NCBI GenBank assembly: GCA_016719855.1
Contig: JADJYH010000006.1
Coordinates: 136,756-200,755, forward strand
DNA: 64,000 bases
Source of the DNA: Saprospiraceae bacterium
GTDB taxonomy: Bacteria; Bacteroidota; Bacteroidia; Chitinophagales; Saprospiraceae
Direction of reading: 5' to 3'
Part shown: positions 57,963-64,000 of the stretch, piece by piece
Position numbering within the stretch: position 1 is the stretch's first letter
How the letters are laid out: each line of letters opens with the position of its first letter
Notes under the pieces: generated by a model
Databases searched by the model: none
Told to the model about the DNA's origin: nothing
The model's input: the letters and a program-made list of their open reading frames with translations, nothing else
Position numbers and translations under genes: made by a program

Positions 57963-58841
57963 TCAAACAGAACTTTGCAGGCTTCGCAATTTACGTTTGT
58001 GCTTTTCCAGCCAAACAATCCTTGCCGCTAGCGCAAATATGATGATTACCCCGCCAACTATGGCTCCCAAAGTTGGTTTTTCACCATAAAAAATCAAAAC
58101 CCAAACGGGGTTGAGGATGGGTTCGAGCATGGCCAGCAGTGCCCCCTCGATGGCCAGCACCCGCTTGAGGCCGTAGGTGAACAATACAAAACCCAAACCC
58201 AATTGGAAAATACCGAGGAAGCCCAGCATGGCCGCCTCCGGCAGCGTGGGCAGTGGTGAAGCCAGCAGCCACGGCAGGCCGATGAGGCCCATCATTATGT
58301 TGCCCCAGAAAATAGAACCCGGCTGGTATTCCGGCGCATTGAGCCGCTGCCCGATGAACAGGGCTGCCATGAGGAACCCCGACAAAAAAGCGATGAAATT
58401 GCCCAGCATGTTGCCCGCAGCCAGGTCGCCCGACACGAGGATTATCATGCCGACGGCGCAGATGACGATGGTCACGACATTGACCCGCTCCATTTTTACC
58501 TTGAAGAAATAAGGCTCTGCGAGCAGCACATAGATGGTGCCGGTGTATTGCAAAAGGATGGCGTTGGCGGCGGTCGTCAGCTTGGTGGAAACCACGAAAC
58601 TGAGCACGAGCAGGCAGTAAAATACGGCGTTGAGCCACGCCCGACCGTTCATTTTGAACAGTCTTTTCCCAAAAAACAGAAAGAAAACGGATGCCGCCAT
58701 CAAGCTGCGGTAGGAGAGGATGGTGTAGGCGTTTTGCGGCAACAGCTTCACAAAAACACCACCCGTGCTCCAGAGGATAGCGGCCAGAACGATGGCAAGG
58801 ATGCCTTGGAGGTGTTTTGGAATGAAGGAATTTGCGGACAT
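57963..58841 (-). CDS. EamA/DMT-family transporter
   Basis: 292 aa with ten predicted TM helices in two EamA repeats: LAIVLAAILWSTGGVFVKLL and AYTILSYRSLMAASVFFLFF in the first half, FNYKIAGSLL-like equivalents replaced by LGIFQLGLGFVLFTYGLKRV and LAIEGALLAMLEPILNPVWV in the second, with the family's ALLAMLEPILNPVW motif clear. Moves a small metabolite across the inner membrane; substrate unknown. Short basic C-terminus. The 120 bp upstream of ATG 58841 include G/C- and A-rich stretches without a clear promoter. Confidence 0.9.
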   Translation of the reverse strand: MSANSFIPKHLQGILAIVLAAILWSTGGVFVKLLPQNAYTILSYRSLMAASVFFLFFGKRLFKMNGRAWLNAVFYCLLVLSFVVSTKLTTAANAILLQYTGTIYVLLAEPYFFKVKMERVNVVTIVICAVGMIILVSGDLAAGNMLGNFIAFLSGFLMAALFIGQRLNAPEYQPGSIFWGNIMMGLIGLPWLLASPLPTLPEAAMLGFLGIFQLGLGFVLFTYGLKRVLAIEGALLAMLEPILNPVWVLIFYGEKPTLGAIVGGVIIIFALAARIVWLEKHKRKLRSLQSSV

Positions 58842-58944
58842 AAGTGGGTTTGGATGGGCAGCTTTGCTGCCAATTTTGCCGCAAATATTAAGCTTTTTGG
58901 GAAGAAAAACGGAGTAAAAAATGCTAGCAGTTTGGATGTCCTTT

Positions 58945-59412
58945 TCAAGCTGCGCTGCTAGTTTCCAGCCGTTTTTTCATGCCAACAAAGCCAGCCGTCA
59001 TTACCTTGTCGTGGTTCCAGGCGAAGATGGGACGGGCGAGGGGAGCCAGCAAGTTCATCCAGGATTTGGTGGTTTTCACCTGCCAGTCGTAGCGCACGAG
59101 CGTTGCTTCGCCTTCGGTCGAGAAAGTCCAAGTACCCGTGCCTTCCAGTTCGCCGAAAGCACGACCTTCCATGCGTTGGTGATGGATTTCCTCCACAAGT
59201 TCGGAGTCAAAAGTGAGCGAGTAGGGCAGGGCAGTTTTCCAGGTTATTCGGCGGATGGCACCGAGTTCGTTGGCGTCGCCCTGCTTCAACAGTTCGACTC
59301 TAGCCACATAGCTCCACCACTCGGGCCAGCGACTCATGGCCTTTATTTCTTTCCAGACTTTTTCGAGCGGAGCTTCGAACCGCCACATGGTGATGAATTG
59401 ATAATCGGGCAT
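58945..59412 (-). CDS. SRPBCC-family (START-like) protein
   Basis: 155 aa from ATG 59412 (MPDYQFITMWRFEAPLEKVW). Typical SRPBCC features are FEAPLEKVWKEIKAMSRWPE and WWSYVARVELLKQGDANELG, a central GTGTWTFSTEGEATLVRYDW, and the long C-terminal helix (LARPIFAWNHDKVMTAGFVG). The fold makes a hydrophobic cavity for lipids or polyketide-like ligands. The longer open frame upstream is not supported. Frame intact. Confidence 0.85.
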   Translation of the reverse strand: MPDYQFITMWRFEAPLEKVWKEIKAMSRWPEWWSYVARVELLKQGDANELGAIRRITWKTALPYSLTFDSELVEEIHHQRMEGRAFGELEGTGTWTFSTEGEATLVRYDWQVKTTKSWMNLLAPLARPIFAWNHDKVMTAGFVGMKKRLETSSAA

Positions 59413-59507
59413 TCGAATTAGATGTTGTTTGAATTCTAAGCTTAGATTGATGGAAGTGGTTGATAACCAAATGATTCCCAACCCACTCCAACTATCACCA
59501 TTTTGAA

Positions 59508-59918
59508 TTAATTGTTTGTTTCGATATGCTTTTGCGTATCCAGATAATGTCGAAACCGAACAACTTTTCCCGCCTCATTGAAAGTTATCAAATGTATTTC
59601 CTCGTCATTGAAATGCCGACCAGAATTCAGCATGTCAGCTTCAATTTTAATCTCAGCTGCGATCTGATTCCCACCATCCATGAGTGACAAAACTTGGAAA
59701 TCCTTGATTTGCATGGTGCTGCCGATGCATTGAAAAAATGCCAATGCCCCTTCTTTTCCAATTTGAGGCTGCATCCAGGGCACCCCCACATTTTGAGCGG
59801 AGTTGTCGGCCCACTCCTCCCAACGGACGTTGTCGTCCAGTTTTTCAAGGATTCCGGGAATGTCGCCTTGTCCGAAGCAAGCGTAGATTTGTTGAACTGT
59901 CGAAAGATTGTTGCTCAT
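59508..59918 (-). CDS. SnoaL/NTF2-like protein
   Basis: 136 aa with the cone-shaped NTF2 fold: STVQQIYACFGQGDIPGILE, LDDNVRWEEWADNSAQNVGV, GKEGALAFFQCIGSTMQIKD, and EEIHLITFNEAGKVVRFRHY as the last strands. Such small proteins act as isomerases, hydrolases or ligand binders; no specific activity can be assigned. Two small-ligand-fold genes (this and the SRPBCC protein) lie side by side on the minus strand, 95 bp apart. Confidence 0.85.
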   Translation of the reverse strand: MSNNLSTVQQIYACFGQGDIPGILEKLDDNVRWEEWADNSAQNVGVPWMQPQIGKEGALAFFQCIGSTMQIKDFQVLSLMDGGNQIAAEIKIEADMLNSGRHFNDEEIHLITFNEAGKVVRFRHYLDTQKHIETNN

Positions 59919-60009
59919 TTTATGGATTTTGATGATGAAGTATTGGGTTAGTGTTTTTTCGCAATTACGAACTGGATTTAATTTTGGATTACTGGCAATT
60001 AAATTTTTT

Positions 60010-60017
60010 TAGTTTTG
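60010..60017 (+). promoter_or_regulatory. -7 box TAGTTTTG for the ECF sigma gene
   Basis: A TAnnTTTG match. Transcription would start at about 60024, which lies after the upstream ATG (60019) but before ATG 60046. This decides the start of the sigma gene in favour of 60046. Confidence 0.5.
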
Positions 60018-60045
60018 CATGAACTTCAGTGCTAACAGCCTGAAA

Positions 60046-60615
60046 ATGAACCAACTAACAAAGCAAGACTTAATGCCAATCGGAACGCAGGACAGGGATA
60101 CGACCCTCGTCTCGATGTTACAATCGGGCGAAGAATCGGCTTTTGCTTTGTTGTACGACAATTACGCCGCTTTGCTATTTGGTACCGTAGTGCGTATCGT
60201 GGGGGATAGGCGGGAGGCCGAAAACTTGTTGCAGGACTGTTTTGTTAAAATCTGGCAAAATATTGGCCGATACGACCCAAGCAAAGGCCGTTTGGCCACT
60301 TGGCTCATCAACATTGCTCGCAACACAGCCATTGATTTCACCAGGTCAAAATATTTTTCTCAAAAGAAGAAAAACCAAAGCCTTGAAAATCTCGTAGGTG
60401 CAGAAACGGGTCGTTCCGTAACTCAGCCAACGCCGGAAACGTTGGGCTTGCGGCAATTGGTGGACAAGTTGACACCAACATGCCGGGAGGTCATCGAATG
60501 GATGTACTTTGACGGATACACACAGCAAGAAATAGCTGATAATTTCGGTATTCCACTTGGTACCGTAAAATCACGTACCCGGTTGGCAATCAAGGAGTTA
60601 AGGACGTATTTTTAG
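60046..60615 (+). CDS. ECF-family RNA polymerase sigma factor
   Basis: 189 aa. Region 2: SAFALLYDNYAALLFGTVVR, ENLLQDCFVKIWQNIGRYDP and GRLATWLINIARNTAIDFTR. Region 4: PTCREVIEWMYFDGYTQQEI and ADNFGIPLGTVKSRTRLAIK (helix-turn-helix). Adjacent to an anti-sigma candidate 22 bp downstream on the same strand. Recognises a promoter regulon that cannot be read from this window. Frame intact. Confidence 0.95.
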   Translation: MNQLTKQDLMPIGTQDRDTTLVSMLQSGEESAFALLYDNYAALLFGTVVRIVGDRREAENLLQDCFVKIWQNIGRYDPSKGRLATWLINIARNTAIDFTRSKYFSQKKKNQSLENLVGAETGRSVTQPTPETLGLRQLVDKLTPTCREVIEWMYFDGYTQQEIADNFGIPLGTVKSRTRLAIKELRTYF

Positions 60616-60637
60616 GTAAATACCCAAAATAAATAAA

Positions 60638-61231
60638 TTGAAAAAACGTAGCGACATATCACGGACAGAAATCAAGGATTGGCTCACAAAAAGCGCTAAT
60701 CAATCACCACTTCCCCAGGATGTGATGGAGGCGGAAGATGCATTGATTGCGTATGTTGAAGCGCACAGCGTTGCCCCACCAGTTTTTCTGAGAGACAAAA
60801 TCATGTCGAAAATCAGTCAGTTGAATGGCCAAAATGCCCAACGCCAAAAATTGCAACTTGACAACCTGCCCATGTTGGACGACAATACGAATTGGCTTGA
60901 TTGGGAAGATGTGGTGGCCGGAATTGAGGCACCCACCGATTTTGAGGATATTTACCTGCATTCAATTGAGACCAACGACAAACGGGAGTTATTTGTCGCT
61001 TGGGTCAAGGAAATGGTGCCTGAAGAAGTCCATTACGACCTGCTCGAAAGTTTCCTCATTCTCGAAGGCAGTTGCGAGTGCCACATCACCAATGAAAAAG
61101 GCGAAACCCGCATCGTTCGTCTTGGCCAGGGCGACCACATCACCATGCAATTGGGCGAAACTCACGACATCATCATCACTTCTCTGAAACCCGCCAAGGC
61201 CATCCTCGAATGGCGCAAGCTCGCCGCCTAA
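60638..61231 (+). CDS. Anti-sigma factor with cupin domain (ChrR-like)
   Basis: 197 aa from TTG 60638, the only plausible start, 22 bp after the sigma gene. The N-terminus is helical and acidic (LPQDVMEAEDALIAYVEAHS, PPVFLRDKIMSKISQL), as in ZAS-like anti-sigmas without the zinc Cys pair. The C-terminal half is a cupin: VPEEVHYDLLESFLILEGSC, GETRIVRLGQGDHITMQLGE and THDIIITSLKPAKAILEWRK. ChrR of alpha-proteobacteria combines anti-sigma and cupin in the same way to sense singlet oxygen. The signal here is unknown. Confidence 0.8.
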   Translation: MKKRSDISRTEIKDWLTKSANQSPLPQDVMEAEDALIAYVEAHSVAPPVFLRDKIMSKISQLNGQNAQRQKLQLDNLPMLDDNTNWLDWEDVVAGIEAPTDFEDIYLHSIETNDKRELFVAWVKEMVPEEVHYDLLESFLILEGSCECHITNEKGETRIVRLGQGDHITMQLGETHDIIITSLKPAKAILEWRKLAA

Positions 61232-61664
61232 CCACTTGGACACCCGATTTTTCTGCTGCTGTGGAAAAAAGCACCTCCCGTTTTCCCGTTGCTCTTCGCC
61301 GGAATCCCTTTCTTTGCGACAAATTCTAACGAAATCGAGGAATTGAGAAGCCAAAGCATTGATATTCAATTGCTTAGTCCCCAAATTGAAAATTGAAAAT
61401 TGGGGTTCACGCCTCGCCTAATTTTCCATTCTCCATTTTCAATTACAATAACTAGCCGCTGGTAGTCCGCATTCCCCACCTTCAAGGCGTCGAACATGTC
61501 CACGATGACGCCGTTTTCATCCAACGAGGTAGCTGGCTGGGTAGCCGAACGGGTTTTGGAACAAATCAAAAGCGTCTAAAATCAAGTAGTCCTGAGCAAG
61601 AACACTGCCCAGGACTACCCAATAATATCTCAATAACCCAATACCTCAATAACCCATTATCCGC
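61232..61664. other. Intergenic region with inverted heptad repeats and a gene-like remnant
   Basis: Holds inverted AAAATTG units (61388-61406) against CCATTTTCAATT (61431-61444), and CAATAACC-type units (61626-61663) up to the next gene's stop. Between them (about 61430-61569, minus strand) a 45-codon stretch with LDENGVIVDMFDALKVGNAD looks protein-like, perhaps the end of a lost gene. No gene is called. Confidence 0.45.
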
Positions 61665-62486
61665 TCATTTCGCCTCCGTCGGGTCTTCCAGCAGGGTGAA
61701 CACCCGCTCCACGGGGTTCAAAGGTACGTTGACCGGGTTGCCGACATTGTCCACCAGGGTAAGTTTGATTTTGTTGTCGCCCATCGGCAGGCCCTCGATG
61801 AAGTAGGGTTCCCATTTGTCAATCGTAAATTCCTTTTCGCCGTTCACCAGCACTTTCACCTTGTAGCCATGGGCTGAGCGTGGTGTTGATGAGGAAAAAT
61901 CGAGCATTACCTTTTCCGTTTCGGCCTTGCCCACTTATTTTCCTTTCGGGCGGCTGTAGAACAGCATCGCCTCTTCAATCATCGGGTTGTTAACGGTGGT
62001 GTTACCTTTTATCACTGTTGTTTGGGCCATGTAAGCATCCTTCGTCTTGATGCTCTCGTGGTAGGAGCGACTGAGAAAGCCGAGAATGTAGTGCGTACCA
62101 TCTGGCACGTCCTTCGCGAACGACGACTCGTACACCGCATCGTAGGGTTCGTTGTCAATGATGAGGTGGACGTGCTGGCCGTCTTTCGAGTTGGCGCACA
62201 TTTTCTGTGGTGCGTCGGGTGTTTGCTGCTTGAACTGGTAGTTCCTGGGGTGGAAGAGAAACTTGCCATTTTCATAGCCAAAGGTCAGGGAAGCGTTCGG
62301 AAACTCCGTGGAGGATGGGAACGGTGTCAGTCGGATGTTGGATGCTGGTGCAGTTGCATCGGTAGCAGTCGAATCAGCAGCGACTCCATCTTTGTTCTCG
62401 GTATTGCCCGCTTCATTGCCGCAGGCGGCAAAAAATAGCGACACCATGGTAAATGCTGTCAAAAGAAAAAACATCTTTGCTTTCAT
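61665..62486 (-). CDS. Lipoprotein of unknown function (one frameshift)
   Basis: Start ATG 62486, lipoprotein signal MKAKMFFLLTAFTMVSLFFA then AACGN. A low-complexity Asp/Ala/Thr spacer is followed by FPNASLTFGYENGKFLFHPR, QHVHLIIDNEPYDAVYESSF, DVPDGTHYILGFLSRSYHES and, after a frame break near 61935, GYKVKVLVNGEKEFTIDKWE and PYFIEGLPMGDNKIKLTLVD. The HVHLIIDN and F-L-S-R-S-Y-H-E-S parts resemble Bacteroidota lipoproteins with an Ig-like presentation domain. About 272 aa. Upstream lies 211 bp including the repeat array of the divergent ATPase gene. Confidence 0.72.
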
Positions 62487-62631
62487 GTCGAAACTAGTTT
62501 TTGATTGTTGTAAAAATAAAGGGGCAAAGTAAAGGCTTCGCCTCCAGTTGTTTGTAAAAATGGAAATCAAGTCAGAAAGTTCAAGCCAAAACCTTGTTCT
62601 AACTGTTTGATTCTCAAATATTTCTTCATTT

Positions 62632-62690
62632 GCTCACACGCTCACACTCTCACATGCTCACTCTCTCATCCACTCACTCTCTCACAATTA
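62632..62690 (+). repeat. CTCAC-type repeats before the P-type ATPase
   Basis: About seven degenerate units CTCACACG/CTCACACT/CTCACATG/CTCACTCT end 7 nt before ATG 62698; pyrimidine-rich with few G on the coding strand. Confidence 0.8.
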
Positions 62691-62697
62691 TAATTTT

Positions 62698-64000
62698 ATG
62701 GTCGAACTAAAAGTAGAAGGCATGGACTGCGCCTCTTGCGCAGCAAACATAACCAAGTATTTGGAGAAAAAAGCATGGAACTGGTCAAAGAAGGCATCAA
62801 CAAGCTCGGCTACCACGTCGTGGAAGACAACGTGACGCCGTACTGGACACTCCAGCGAAAGCTCATCTTTTGCGCCATTTTCACGGCGCCGCTGCTAGGT
62901 TCTCACCTGCTCATGATGGCGGGCATCCATCTTTTGGGAAACGCCTGGGTGCAGTTCGCCATCTGCCTGCCGGTTTACGTCGTCGGCTTTTTTCATTTTG
63001 GAAAAACAAGTCTGGGGGCGCTCCGCAATGGCTCGACGCACATGGACATCCTGATTTTTATCGGTGCTACGGCAGCCTTCGTGTACAGCACCATCGGAGC
63101 CGTGATAAACGAGCCGAACTACCTGTTTTTCGAGACCAGCGCCACCATCATCACACTGGTGCTGCTCGGCAATTGGTTTGAAAAACGGGCCGTCAAGCAA
63201 ACCACCAGCGCCATCGAAGACCTGACCCGCTTGCAGGTGGAGTGGGCGAAGAAAATCATGCCCAGCGGCACAGTCGTCACCATCGAGGCGAGCGAGGTGC
63301 TGCCCGGCGACTGGCTGCAAGTGAACGAGGGCGACAAAATCCCCGTGGACGGCACGGTACTCAAAGGCTCGGCGGACGTGGACGAGTCCATGCTCACCGG
63401 CGAGAGTCTGCCCGTGAGCCGCCTGCCCGACGACCGGGTGCTCGGCGGCAGCATCGTCACTGGTGGCAACCTCACCATCGCCGCAACGGCCACCACCCGT
63501 GACACGACCCTCAGCCAGATGATTGAACTGGTGAAATCCGCCCAAATCAACAAGCCAGACATCCAGCGGCTGGCCGACCGCATCAGTGGCGTCTTCGTGC
63601 CGGTGGTGCTGGGCATTAGCATTTTGACCTTCTTCGTGTCCGTGTTTTTCTTCGACATCGCTCCGCAAAAAGCCATGCTCAACGCCATCGCCGTGCTGGT
63701 CATCCTCCTGTCCTTGTGCGATGGGCCTCTCCTGACCGCCGTGATGGTGGGCGTCAAGCGAGTGCGCCAGGATTGGGATAATGGTGAAAGGCGCCCAGAC
63801 GCTTGAGGGGTTTTGGGGTATAAAAACTTCTTCGTCCCTCGACAAAACGGGGACGCTGACCAACGGCGATTAAAATCAAAAAATCAACTACTATCCCAAA
63901 CCCTTGGTGGTTTACATAGCTGCCAATCCGCAATCCTCATCAACGCCATCATGCTCAAAATGGAGCGGCATTCCTCGCACCCCATCGCCAAATCGCTGGT
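62698..64000 (+). CDS. P1B-type heavy-metal (Cu/Ag-like) transporting ATPase, partial and frameshifted
   Basis: ATG 62698 begins an HMA domain with VEGMDCASCAANITKYLEKK, but the frame breaks and about 25 residues of that domain appear missing before ELVKEGINKLGYHVVEDN. Then come TM helices, the A-domain TGE loop in VDESMLTGESLPVSRLPDDR, DRISGVFVPVVLGISILTFF, and the metal-binding TM6, where the expected S-C-P-C-A-M-G-L can be read only in another frame (around 63706-63735). The phosphorylation motif DKTGTLTNGD appears near 63844. The gene runs past the window end. The dense errors in the last 300 bp make details unreliable. Confidence 0.8.

Noticed and set aside
4888..58000. Mass pseudogenisation
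   Set aside because: Breaks are single-base changes, often in homopolymers, and coding motifs remain conserved on both sides, including in essential genes such as ruvB; assembly error is simpler.
61366..61569. 67-aa ORF on the minus strand
   Set aside because: Part of it reads like protein but it has no start context and its tail is translated repeat; kept only as a possible remnant.

Overview
The window looks like chromosomal DNA of a Bacteroidota bacterium, probably a relative of the Saprospiraceae. Grounds: a type IX secretion (T9SS) type B sorting domain at the end of a 1255-aa surface protein, several perfect TAnnTTTG promoter boxes, many Bacteroidota-style lipoproteins, a TamB/DUF490 homologue, and an adjacent etfB-etfA pair. 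No transposase, phage, tRNA, rRNA or CRISPR genes were recognised.

The sequence carries many single-base frameshifts, often in homopolymers. Examples are a missing T at 5986-5991 and an extra G near 8058. Conserved family motifs continue uninterrupted across the frame changes, so I read these as assembly errors and give most long genes as one CDS spanning several frames. Breakpoints are approximate.

Layout. 1-19 kb is housekeeping: a PIN toxin/antitoxin pair, ETF, a planctomycete-type cytochrome protein, a small transaldolase, an SF1 helicase, a CDP-alcohol phosphotransferase, RuvB, isocitrate dehydrogenase and the T9SS surface protein. 19.4-42 kb is an accessory island. It holds a ubiquitin-like conjugation set (E1, Ubl, E2 and two JAB/JAMM proteases) in one minus-strand run with membrane proteins: a vWA-7TM-FHA protein, a family of three periplasmic sensor-like proteins (one apparently fused through a TM to a JAB domain), a small proline-rich protein and proteins of unknown function. 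Three caspase-fold (C14) proteases are in the same island. Two are tail-anchored, and one is fused to a PGAP1/lipase-like alpha/beta hydrolase. An M48-like membrane protein has lost every zinc ligand. A helical repeat of the form YLxxFPxG is shared by caspases and sensors and ties the set together. 42.5-64 kb returns to ordinary genes: RpiB-like, VOC, sulfotransferase-like, DUF58, an MbnP-MbnP-dihaem cluster, an EEP hydrolase, TamB, a thioesterase, a vWA protein, EamA, an ECF sigma factor with a cupin anti-sigma, and a P1B-type ATPase cut by the window edge.

Two kinds of non-coding structure stand out. (1) At about 17 loci the intergenic DNA is built of degenerate 7-8 bp tandem units, different at each locus and often arranged as inverted arms. 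Many arrays end 0-15 nt before a start codon, where a Shine-Dalgarno sequence would normally lie. (2) MITE-like inverted-repeat elements flank or interrupt the island. One (40223-40339, with a 7-bp target duplication) sits inside the 3' end of the Ubl gene and supplies its present stop codon.

Proposed working model (inference): periplasmic sensors and the vWA domain detect an envelope signal. FHA and JAB domains relay it on the cytoplasmic face, where the E1/E2/Ubl cascade and membrane-anchored caspases act. The caspase-hydrolase fusion could be a membrane-damaging effector. I know of no described system with this complete composition, but I could not search.
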